Assembly: GCF_033101155.1 (NCBI RefSeq)
Contig: NZ_JAWMPX010000013.1
Coordinates: 1-64,000 of the forward strand
Reading direction: 5' to 3'
DNA length: 64,000 nt
Origin: Tropicimonas sp033101155
Lineage (GTDB): Bacteria > Pseudomonadota > Alphaproteobacteria > Rhodobacterales > Rhodobacteraceae
Shown: positions 53,355 through 61,267 of the stretch, in pieces
Numbering within the stretch: position 1 is the first letter of the stretch
Layout of the letters: every line of letters begins with the position of its first letter
The notes under the pieces: generated by a model
Told to the model about the DNA's origin: nothing
What the model saw: only the letters and a program-made list of their open reading frames with translations
Database searches by the model: none
Made by a program: the position numbers and the translations under genes

Positions 53355-54881
53355 ATGATGCAACCGCTCCTGAAAATGCAGGGCATCAACAAGTCCTTCG
53401 CGGGTGTCGCTGCCCTTACATCCGCAGAACTTGAGATCGCCCCCGGCGAAGTTCACGCCGTCATCGGCCAGAACGGCGCCGGAAAATCCACTCTCATCAA
53501 GATCCTGACCGGCGTCTATCGCAAGGATTCCGGCGATATCACCTTCGAGGAGAAGCCCTGGAACGCGCTCTCCCCCCGCGAGGCACAGGATAACGGGATC
53601 GCCACGATCTACCAGGAGCTGAGCCTCGTGCCGCTCCGTTCCGTTACCGAAAATGTCATCATGGGCTACGAGCCGCGAACGAAGCTCGGCCTGATCGACT
53701 GGAAAGCCGCGCATAAGCGGACCCGCGAGATCCTCGCGGATTTCGGCATTCATATCGACGTGACGCTGCCGCTCGGCAGCTTTTCCACCGCTATCCAGCA
53801 GCTCACGGCCATTGCGCGGGCGGTTTCGCTGAACTCGCGGCTGGTGATCATGGACGAGCCGACCTCATCGCTCGATGACCGCGAGGTCGAGACCCTGTTC
53901 GGCGTTGTGCGCGGCCTGAAGGCCCGCGGCGTCTCCGTCATCTATATCTCTCACTTCCTGGACGAGCTGTTCCATATCTGCGACCGCGCCACGATCATGC
54001 GCGACGGCCAGACCGTGGCGGTGCGGGAGATCGCCAGCACCACCAAGCTGGGTCTGATCGCCGACATGCTCGGCCGCGATCCCGAAGAGATCACCGCCGC
54101 CGGCATGACCGAACTCGGCGGTGGCGCGCGCGAACGCGGCGAGGTGTTGCTGGAAGCCACGAACCTTCACACCGACCGCATGCTGCGCGATGTCTCTGTC
54201 TCTGTGCACAAGGGCGAGATTGTCGGGCTGGGCGGGCTTCTCGGCTCGGGCCGGACGGAAGCCGCCCGCGCCATCTTCGCCATGGACCGGTTGCGTGGCG
54301 GCTCGGTGAAGAGTGCCGCGAAAGGCAGCGGCTTCTCCGATCCTGCCGAAGCCATCCGCGCCGGGATCGGGTTCCTGACCGAAGACCGCAAGGCGGAAGG
54401 TATCGTGCCGGAGATGTCCGTGCGCGAGAACATGACTCTGGCGCTGCTGCCGCGGCTGGTGAAGGGCGGGACCATCGACCGGGCGAAGGAGGAGGAGATC
54501 GTCAACCACTTCGTCAAGGCGCTCGGCATCAAACTGGCCCATATCGAACAACCGATCCGGGAGCTCTCGGGCGGCAATCAACAAAAGGTTCTGCTGGCGC
54601 GCTGGCTGGCGCTGGAGCCGGACCTGCTGATCCTCGACGAGCCGACACGCGGCGTCGATGTCGGCGCCAAGTTCGAAATCCAGTCGATCATCCAGGAATA
54701 TGTCGAGAAGGGGGTCGGCGTGCTGCTGATCTCCTCGGAATTCGAGGAACTCGTGGAAGGCGCAGACCGGATCGTTGTGCTCCAGGACGGCAAATCCGTC
54801 TCCGAGCTGCAAAATCCGGGCATCACCGAAGAGAGCCTGATCGGCGCCATCGCGCAGTCCCATGAGGGGGCCGCAGCATGA
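53355..54881 (+). CDS. Sugar ABC importer ATP-binding protein, double-ATPase (YtfR/RbsA type)
   Basis: A 508-residue cytosolic protein with two nucleotide-binding domains. The first has Walker A GQNGAGKST and Walker B RLVIMDEPTSSLD. The second has a degenerate Walker A (GLLGSGRTE), as is normal for RbsA-type second domains, with signature LSGGNQQKVLLARW and LLILDEPTRGVDVG. It pairs with the two permeases that follow; the second-permease arrangement fits YtfR. Its stop overlaps the next start (ATGA). Confidence 0.92.
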   Translation: MMQPLLKMQGINKSFAGVAALTSAELEIAPGEVHAVIGQNGAGKSTLIKILTGVYRKDSGDITFEEKPWNALSPREAQDNGIATIYQELSLVPLRSVTENVIMGYEPRTKLGLIDWKAAHKRTREILADFGIHIDVTLPLGSFSTAIQQLTAIARAVSLNSRLVIMDEPTSSLDDREVETLFGVVRGLKARGVSVIYISHFLDELFHICDRATIMRDGQTVAVREIASTTKLGLIADMLGRDPEEITAAGMTELGGGARERGEVLLEATNLHTDRMLRDVSVSVHKGEIVGLGGLLGSGRTEAARAIFAMDRLRGGSVKSAAKGSGFSDPAEAIRAGIGFLTEDRKAEGIVPEMSVRENMTLALLPRLVKGGTIDRAKEEEIVNHFVKALGIKLAHIEQPIRELSGGNQQKVLLARWLALEPDLLILDEPTRGVDVGAKFEIQSIIQEYVEKGVGVLLISSEFEELVEGADRIVVLQDGKSVSELQNPGITEESLIGAIAQSHEGAAA

Positions 54882-55879
54882 CCGACATCACCCAACCCCC
54901 TCCGGGCAAAAGGAGCCCCGCCATGCCTGGCTTCGACGCCAAGATGCTGACCAAGCATGGGGGCCTCATCGCATTGGCGGTGCTGCTCCTGATCAATATC
55001 GCCATCACGCCGAATTTCCTGCAATTGCAGACGCTCTTCGTGAACATTTCCCAGGTCGCGACCATCGCCATCGTCGCCGTCGGCATGACACTGGTCATCG
55101 CCACGGCCGGGATCGACCTCTCGGTCGGCGCGGTCATGGCCGTGGCTGGCGCGCTGGCGCCGCTCATCTTCCTGAGCGAGTTCGCGCAAGCCTATCCAAC
55201 GCTGGGGCTTGCCGCCTCGATCATCATCCCGATCCTCGTCGCGCTGCTCTGCGGGCTCTTCAACGGGATGCTCGTGGCCTATCTCGGCGTGCAGCCGATC
55301 ATCGCCACGCTGATCTTCTTCATTTCCGGGCGCGGCATCGCGCAGGTACTCACAAACGGCAACCTGCAGACCTTTTCTCATCCCGGTTTCTCTTATCTCG
55401 GCACCGGCAAGATCCTCGGCCTGCCCTTTCAGGGTTGGCTCGTGCTCGTCATCGCCATCGTCTTCTTCTACATCGTCAACCGCACGATGTTCGGCCGCCG
55501 CATCCTCGCGGTGGGCGGCAACGAGAAAGCCGCGAAGCTGACCGGAACCCCGGTACGCCGGGTGAAGACTGGCGTCTACGTGATCTCGGCGGGGCTTTCC
55601 GGCATTGCCGGACTCATCGTCGTTGCGATCAACTCCGCCTCCGACGCCGCCCGCATCGGCAACCTGATGGAGCTGGACGCCATCGCCAGCGCCGTCGTCG
55701 GCGGCACGCTGCTGATGGGCGGCAAGGCACCGATCTTCGGCGCGGTGCTCGGCGCGGTTATCATCCAGCTCGTCAAATACACGCTTCTCGCCAATGGCGT
55801 CGCCGACGAGGTCGCGCTGATCGCCAAGGCCGGGATCATCGTGCTGGCTGTATATGTGCAGCAAGGCCGGAAGGAGTAA
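54878..55879 (+). CDS. Sugar ABC importer permease 1 (YtfT type)
   Basis: A 333-residue inner-membrane permease with about eight to ten helices, of the RbsC/BPD_transp_2 family. The cytoplasmic coupling stretch is GGNEKAAKLTGTPVRRVK (about 210-227). The segment GMTLVIATAGIDLSVGAVMA is the family hallmark. It starts inside the ATPase stop. A second, non-identical permease follows, as in ytfT-yjfF. Confidence 0.92.
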   Translation: MTDITQPPPGKRSPAMPGFDAKMLTKHGGLIALAVLLLINIAITPNFLQLQTLFVNISQVATIAIVAVGMTLVIATAGIDLSVGAVMAVAGALAPLIFLSEFAQAYPTLGLAASIIIPILVALLCGLFNGMLVAYLGVQPIIATLIFFISGRGIAQVLTNGNLQTFSHPGFSYLGTGKILGLPFQGWLVLVIAIVFFYIVNRTMFGRRILAVGGNEKAAKLTGTPVRRVKTGVYVISAGLSGIAGLIVVAINSASDAARIGNLMELDAIASAVVGGTLLMGGKAPIFGAVLGAVIIQLVKYTLLANGVADEVALIAKAGIIVLAVYVQQGRKE

Positions 55880-55885
55880 CCCCAG

Positions 55886-56881
55886 ATGCTCGACCAGAAC
55901 ACATTCGACCTGCGCCGCTATATCCAGGGCAATGGTCAATCCATGGGCGTTTGGCTTGCGCTGATCGTCATGATCGCCTTCGGCGCGCTGCGCTACGACA
56001 ATTTCGCCGGCGCTTACAACATCTCCTCCTTCCTCAACTACAACTCGATGTTCATCGCCATCGCGCTCGGCATGTGCTTCGTCATCATGACCGGCGGGAT
56101 CGACCTCTCGGTTGGCTCCGTGGTGGCCTTCACCAGCGTTTGCACCGCCTATCTGTCGCCCTATGGCATCCAGGTGGCACTCCCGGGCGGCATTCTCGCT
56201 GGCATGGCCATCGGCAGCATCAACGCCTTCTTCGTCATCGCCATGCGCATCCCCCCCTTCATCGCCACGCTGGCGACGATGCTCGGGGCCAAGGGCGGCG
56301 CATTGGTGATCTCGGGACGGCAGACCATCTCGGTCGACTGGGGCTCGAACTTCACCAAGTTCGGCATGAACAATGTCGGTGGCCTCCTGCCCTGGTCTAT
56401 CATCGTCGTGGCGATCCTCGCCGTGGCGCTCTGGATCGTGCTGGAGAAGACCTCCATCGGCCGCACGGTTGAAGCCATCGGCGGCGGCGAGGACGCAACC
56501 CGGATGATGGGCCTGCCCGTCAACCGCGCCAAGGCCTTCGTCTACATCCTGTCGGGTGGCTGCGCGGGGCTTGCCGGCGTCATCCTTGCCTCCGGCTTCG
56601 GTGCGGGACAGCCGCTTGAAGGCGTCGGTTGGGAGCTTTCCGCCATTGCCTCTGTCGTCGTTGGCGGCACGCTGCTGACGGGGGGCCTCGGCTCCGTGCC
56701 GGCGACAGTCGCGGGTGCGCTGCTTCTGGGCCTTGTCTTCAACATGCTCAACTTCGAAAACGGACGGGGTGTCATCTCCATCTCCGCCTATTGGCAGATG
56801 GTTATTCGCGGCCTGTTCCTCTTCGTCGTGATCCTCCTGCAATCTCGCGTCTCGCGCGTCAGCGCCAAGCAGGAGGCTTGA
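55886..56881 (+). CDS. Sugar ABC importer permease 2 (YjfF type)
   Basis: A 331-residue permease, again RbsC-like: GMCFVIMTGGIDLSVGSVVA and the coupling stretch GGGEDATRMMGLPVNRAK. It starts 6 bases after permease 1. Two different permeases with one binding protein and one double ATPase is the YtfQRT-YjfF (galactofuranose) arrangement, distinct from RbsABC, which uses a single RbsC. It overlaps no other gene and is followed after 1 base by the dehydratase gene. Confidence 0.92.
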   Translation: MLDQNTFDLRRYIQGNGQSMGVWLALIVMIAFGALRYDNFAGAYNISSFLNYNSMFIAIALGMCFVIMTGGIDLSVGSVVAFTSVCTAYLSPYGIQVALPGGILAGMAIGSINAFFVIAMRIPPFIATLATMLGAKGGALVISGRQTISVDWGSNFTKFGMNNVGGLLPWSIIVVAILAVALWIVLEKTSIGRTVEAIGGGEDATRMMGLPVNRAKAFVYILSGGCAGLAGVILASGFGAGQPLEGVGWELSAIASVVVGGTLLTGGLGSVPATVAGALLLGLVFNMLNFENGRGVISISAYWQMVIRGLFLFVVILLQSRVSRVSAKQEA

Positions 56882-56882
56882 A

Positions 56883-57980
56883 ATGGCTAAGATAACCTCC
56901 CTCCGGGCACAGCGTTTCGCTGTGCCACTGGACGAAGTGTTGACCGATGCCAAGCACGGCGACCATTCCCATTTCGAACTGATCACCGTCACCATCGGCA
57001 TGGAAGACGGCTCCGAAGGCACCGGCTACACCTATACTGGCGGCAAAGGCGGTTGGTCGATCCTCGCCATGATCGAGCATGACCTGAAGCCCTTCCTGCT
57101 CGGCAAGGATGGCGCCGAGATCGAGGCGCTCTACGAGGCGATGCAATGGCATGTCCATTACGTCGCGCGCGGCGGCATCGCCTCCTTCGCCATCTCGGCG
57201 GTCGATATCGCGCTCTGGGACGCGCGGTGCAAACGGGCGGACAAGCCGCTCTGGCAGATGGCCGGCGGCGCCTCGAACCGCTGCAACTGCTATTTCGGCG
57301 GCATTGACCTGAACTTCCCGCTGCCGAAGCTGCTGGACTCGATCCGGGGTTATCTCGCGAAGGGTGCGAACGGGGTGAAGATCAAGATTGGTCAGCCCCG
57401 GCTCGCCGATGACGTGGAACGGATTGCGGCCGTCCGGGAGCTGATCGGGCCAGAGAGGCGTTTCATGGTCGACGCAAACTACTCGATGAGCGTCGAGCAG
57501 GCCATCGAGGCAGCGCATGCGTTCAAACCCTATGATCTTCTCTGGTTCGAGGAGCCGACCATTCCCGACGATTACAAGGGCTTTGCCCGGATCGCCGAGC
57601 AAACCGGCATGCCGCTGGCCATGGGCGAGAACCTGCACACGATCCACGAGTTCGAATATGCCTTCGACCAGGCCCGCCTCTCCTTCGTGCAGCCAGACGC
57701 CTCCAATTGTGGCGGCATCACCGGCTGGCTGCAGGTGGCGGAGCTGTCGCGCAAACATGGCGTGCCCGTCTGTTCGCATGGCATGCAGGAACTACATATT
57801 TCGCTGGTCTCGGCACAGCCCAATGCGGGCTGGGTCGAGCTGCATTCTTTCCCGATCGACCGCTACACAACGCGCCCTGTCGTGCTGGAGGACAGCCTTG
57901 CCGTTGCCCCCGACACGCCCGGTATCGGCGTCGTCTTCGATTGGGACAAACTGACCGCCGCCGAAGATCTGGCGGCTTGA
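56883..57980 (+). CDS. Enolase-superfamily sugar-acid dehydratase (mandelate racemase subgroup)
   Basis: A 365-residue cytosolic enzyme. Catalytic features of the mandelate racemase subgroup are complete: K166/K168 in VKIKIG, metal ligands D197 (MVDANYS), E223 (WFEEP) and E249 (MGENLH), and base H299 (CSHG) with D272. This set catalyses proton abstraction and dehydration of aldonic or aldaric acids to 2-keto-3-deoxy acids. The neighbouring importer and AldA-type dehydrogenase make an aldonate such as L-fuconate, L-rhamnonate, D-galactonate or L-arabonate likely. The exact substrate cannot be read from the sequence. Confidence 0.9.
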   Translation: MAKITSLRAQRFAVPLDEVLTDAKHGDHSHFELITVTIGMEDGSEGTGYTYTGGKGGWSILAMIEHDLKPFLLGKDGAEIEALYEAMQWHVHYVARGGIASFAISAVDIALWDARCKRADKPLWQMAGGASNRCNCYFGGIDLNFPLPKLLDSIRGYLAKGANGVKIKIGQPRLADDVERIAAVRELIGPERRFMVDANYSMSVEQAIEAAHAFKPYDLLWFEEPTIPDDYKGFARIAEQTGMPLAMGENLHTIHEFEYAFDQARLSFVQPDASNCGGITGWLQVAELSRKHGVPVCSHGMQELHISLVSAQPNAGWVELHSFPIDRYTTRPVVLEDSLAVAPDTPGIGVVFDWDKLTAAEDLAA

Positions 57981-57994
57981 AGGAATCTGGTCAC

Positions 57995-59440
57995 ATGGAC
58001 ATCAGAAACAACGTGAACTTCATCAACGGGTCCTTTGTCGAAGCGCCAGAGGGCGAGGCGATCAAGATCCTGAACCCGGCCACGGGGCACGTGATCGGTC
58101 AGATTCCGGCCTCCCCCGTCAGCGAAGCGGAGAGGGCCCTCCTTGCGGCCAAGGCTGCGCAAAAGGATTGGGCCGCAACGCCCGCGCGCGCGCGTCAGGC
58201 CATTCTGCGCAGGTTCGCGCAGGGAATCCGGGATCATCTCGAAGACCTGTCCCGGTTGGTCACACTGGAACAGGGCAAGGTTCTGGACCTGGCCCGGATT
58301 GATGTTGGCGCCGCCGCGAGCTTCATCGACTATGCCTGTGACAATGCCCTGACACTCGAAGGCGACATCCTCCCCTCGGACAACAGGGACGAGAAGATCT
58401 ATATCCACAAGGTGCCGCGCGGCGTGGTTGTCGCCATCACCGCGTGGAACTTTCCCGTCGCCCTGGCCGGCCGCAAGATCGGGCCTGCGCTGATCACCGG
58501 CAATACGATGGTGCTCAAGCCGACACAGGAAACGCCGCTTGCAACGACCCTGCTGGGCGAGATCGCCAATGCCGCCGGCATCCCGCCCGGGGTTCTGAAC
58601 ATCATCAACGGCAAGGGATCGGTGATCGGCAACTACCTGTGCGAGAGCCCGCATACCGCGATGATCACGATGACGGGTTCGACTTTTGCCGGCAAGCAGA
58701 TCTACCAGTCCGCCGGCAAACACATGATCCCGGTCATGCTGGAGCTTGGCGGCAAAGCGCCGTTTATCGTCATGGATGACGCCGACCTTGAGAAGGCCGC
58801 CGATATCCTTGTCGGCGCGCGTTTTACCAATTGCGGCCAGGTCTGCACCTGTGCGGAGCGCGTGTATCTGCACGAAGCGATCGCCGAGGAGTTCATGGCG
58901 CTGTTCCTGCCCCGGGTCGAAGCGCTCAGGATCGGCGACCCGCTCGATCCGGACACGACGCTGAGCCCCAAGGTCAATGCCAGCGAGATCGAGAATATCG
59001 ACTCCATCGTTCAGGAAAGCCTGAAACAAGGGGGCGAACTCGTCACGGGGGGCAAGCGCGCCACGGTCGAGGGGTTCGAGGGCGGCTTCTGGTATGAACC
59101 GACCATCCTGAAGACCACGCATGACAATGTCGCGATCAAGGAGGAAACCTTCGGTCCGGTCCTGCCCATCGTGACCTTCCGGACCCTGGACGAAGCGATC
59201 GGGTATGCCTCGGACAGCATTTACGGGTTGGCGGCGTATTTCTATTCCCGTGACCACGCGAATATCCAGAAATTCATCAACGAGATGGAAGCCGGAGAAC
59301 TCTACGTCAACCGCGCGATGGGAGAGCAGCATCAAGGCTTTCACAACGGGTGGAAACAGTCCGGAATGGGCGGCGAGGACGGTAAGTTCGGCCTCGAGCA
59401 ATATCTGGAGAAGAAAACTGTCTACCTCTATGAAAAGTGA
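57995..59440 (+). CDS. AldA-type NAD+ aldehyde dehydrogenase (lactaldehyde/glycolaldehyde-like)
   Basis: A 481-residue cytosolic enzyme. The catalytic glutamate is in MLELGGKAP and the nucleophilic cysteine in NCGQVCTCAERV. The sequence follows E. coli AldA closely (PATGHVIGQIP, ITAWNFPVALAGRKIGPAL in pieces, EETFGPVLPIV, QGFHNGWKQSGMGG). It would oxidise lactaldehyde or glycolaldehyde, which are aldolase products of 2-keto-3-deoxy sugar acids. An aldolase and a lactonase are not in the window. The start is ATG 57995; an upstream in-frame start lies inside the dehydratase. It is last gene of the operon, before a terminator hairpin. Confidence 0.92.
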   Translation: MDIRNNVNFINGSFVEAPEGEAIKILNPATGHVIGQIPASPVSEAERALLAAKAAQKDWAATPARARQAILRRFAQGIRDHLEDLSRLVTLEQGKVLDLARIDVGAAASFIDYACDNALTLEGDILPSDNRDEKIYIHKVPRGVVVAITAWNFPVALAGRKIGPALITGNTMVLKPTQETPLATTLLGEIANAAGIPPGVLNIINGKGSVIGNYLCESPHTAMITMTGSTFAGKQIYQSAGKHMIPVMLELGGKAPFIVMDDADLEKAADILVGARFTNCGQVCTCAERVYLHEAIAEEFMALFLPRVEALRIGDPLDPDTTLSPKVNASEIENIDSIVQESLKQGGELVTGGKRATVEGFEGGFWYEPTILKTTHDNVAIKEETFGPVLPIVTFRTLDEAIGYASDSIYGLAAYFYSRDHANIQKFINEMEAGELYVNRAMGEQHQGFHNGWKQSGMGGEDGKFGLEQYLEKKTVYLYEK

Positions 59441-59488
59441 CCGCTCCGAGGCGATCCGTCGCCAGCGTGATCGTCTTCGCGAACAATG

Positions 59489-59509
59489 CGCCCGACCGAT
59501 GGTCGGGCG
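59489..59509 (+). terminator. Hairpin terminator of the sugar operon
   Basis: Perfect 9-bp stem CGCCCGACC/GGTCGGGCG with loop GAT, 49 bases after the aldehyde dehydrogenase stop, followed by ACATTTCT. Confidence 0.65.
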
Positions 59510-59677
59510 ACATTTCTCATGCATGTGTCAGCGTCGCGGGTCCTAAGCACCCCACCTTCAGATCTACGCGCGTATCATCCGGCAGGGATGACGCCTAAGG
59601 CCTCCTCCCCTGGCTGGATCCAAAGGGATCTCAGCTCGGGTGACTGCCGGGCTCTGGCTGCTTCTGCGGAACCTTTT

Positions 59678-60565
59678 CTACCTTCTGGTCCTGTCCGCCT
59701 TTGCGGTCGCGGTCTCGGCCTTCTGGTCCGGCCCGCCCTTGCGGTCGCGGTCGGCCTTCTGGTCCTGTCCGCCCTTGCGGTCACGGTCGGCCTTCTGGTC
59801 CTGTCCGCCCTTGCGGTCACGGTCGACCTTCTGGTCCTGTCCGCCCTTGCGGTCACGGTCGGCCTTCTGGCCTTTTCCGCCCTTGCGATCACGGTCGGAC
59901 TTCTGGCCTTTTCCGCCCTTGCGATCACGGTCGGCCTTCTGGTCCTGTCCGCCCTTGCGGTCACGGTCGGACTTTTGATCCTTTCCGCCTTTGCGGTCGC
60001 GGTCGCCCTTCTGGCCCTTTCCGCCTTTTTGGTCACGGTCCGACTTGCGATCGCGCTCGCCGCGCTTTTTCTTGCTGTGCTTCTTCTTGGGATCGTCATT
60101 CGGCTCGTCGACGACATCCACTGGAGTCGGATCGTCTTCCGGGACCGCCTCCTGGGTCGTCGTCGGCGCCTCTTGAGGCGTTGACTGCACCTCCGCTACG
60201 ACGGTCTCGGTTTGCGTTTGCCCCCCGCGGGAGCGAACACGCTCGTCCGAACCGCCCCGATCCAGCCCAAGGGTGGGAATTGTTGCGGTCGGAAGGTCAC
60301 CAAGCACCGAGCCAAGCCCTGGGCAGGACGCTTCGTAGCCGGTCAGCAGGACGAGGAAATCGTCGCGTTTCTGGATATAGGAGAGGGCCCCGCGCGTAAT
60401 GCCCGTGCAGCCACACAATACATCCGGTGTTCCAGCCGCAATGCTGCTCCTCGCAAATTCAACTGTGCATTTGTCCAGCGCCCCCTGGGCTGTTGCATTT
60501 CCGGCCACGCCGACCCCGAAAACGGCGACCATTGCTGCAGTATAAAAAATTCGATGGTTTTTCAT
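59678..60565 (-). CDS. Exported basic repeat protein, frameshifted at the 3' end
   Basis: A 295-residue exported protein. The signal peptide is residues 1-27 (cleavage near ATAQ). A mature N-terminal domain of about 70 residues has five cysteines (DKCTVEF, LCGCTG, ASCPGL). An acidic-to-polar linker rich in T, P and E follows, then a lysine run and nine DRDRKGG..QK units of 12 residues. ATG 60565 has AAGGGG upstream. The final unit carries a 2-base insertion that shifts it to ETATAKADRTRR before an early stop. Without it, the frame would run on to a stop at 59631. The function is unknown; basic tails of this kind can bind polyanions or cell wall. Confidence 0.82.
   Translation of the reverse strand: MKNHRIFYTAAMVAVFGVGVAGNATAQGALDKCTVEFARSSIAAGTPDVLCGCTGITRGALSYIQKRDDFLVLLTGYEASCPGLGSVLGDLPTATIPTLGLDRGGSDERVRSRGGQTQTETVVAEVQSTPQEAPTTTQEAVPEDDPTPVDVVDEPNDDPKKKHSKKKRGERDRKSDRDQKGGKGQKGDRDRKGGKDQKSDRDRKGGQDQKADRDRKGGKGQKSDRDRKGGKGQKADRDRKGGQDQKVDRDRKGGQDQKADRDRKGGQDQKADRDRKGGPDQKAETATAKADRTRR
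59679..60040 (-). repeat. 36-bp tandem repeat array, about ten units
   Basis: Nine near-identical 36-bp units from 60040 to 59717 encode DRDRKGG(K/Q/P)(D/G)QK(A/S/V). A tenth unit of 38 bases carries an extra TC (plus-strand reading) near 59731. Units differ mainly at positions 8, 9 and 12 of the peptide, so variants K-D, Q-D, K-G and P-D alternate. Confidence 0.9.
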
Positions 60566-61267
60566 TGTTTTTACCCCTTCAGGCCATGCGACCCCATGCA
60601 AAAAAAATTTCTCAAACAGTTAGGCCGCCAATTGGGCTGAGCGATCAGATCAGACCAAAATGTGTTTCGCAAAAAGCAAAAACGACCAAATATCGGCCAC
60701 GCAGAGCGCCGCCGAGTTTCTTGAACACCCTCCTTCTGGGCGATAATTTGGAAAACCGCTTTCGGCCCCCTGCCGAAAACACCCTTAAATTATACATCAA
60801 AATCAAATGAAAATCAATGTTTCGGGCTGAATGGTCAGGAACCTCTCCTGCCTTTCATAGAAAATCCGTCGATGTTTCCTTTTTTCGCAACCACGACGAC
60901 GTGGGTCTCTGACCTCGGAGAACAGAGGGAGGATCTCTGACAGGTTTCCCTGCCCTCCGGTTTGTCCGGTTTGACTGATGCCCCGGGCCATGTGCGCGAA
61001 CGTGACCGCAAAAGCGGGCCAGGCAGTATGGAGCGGCCAGGTGGACGCTTGGAAACGGCTCGCGAGCTTCGCATCATCCAGGGGCGACCGATGGTGATCT
61101 CGCAGAGGGACACAGCTCGCATTTGGGTGCGTCGTCACTGGGCAGAAAGAAGAGCTTCGATCCTGTTCAACTTGAGATTTGACAGACCTGTCGGCCGGAC
61201 CGACAGTGAATGAAGAGTGATGGTTGCGGTAATGTTTCCGTCCGGATCGCGAAGCGGAGAAACTCGG
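60566..61267. other. Intergenic region, AT-rich first half, no gene seen
   Basis: About 700 bp between divergent genes. Bases 60580-60830 are AT-rich, with several A and T runs, and probably hold the repeat-protein promoter. Bases 60830-61267 have normal GC. Open frames in it, on both strands, lack ribosome-binding sites and domains. The ABC exporter ribosome-binding site (GGAG) is at its end. Confidence 0.5.

Noticed and set aside
54862..56472. 536-residue plus-strand frame, arginine-rich
   Set aside because: Out-of-frame reading over the two sugar permeases, whose own frames carry RbsC-type hallmarks.
59679..60040. CRISPR array
   Set aside because: The 36-bp units are contiguous without unique spacers and encode an in-frame 12-residue repeat.
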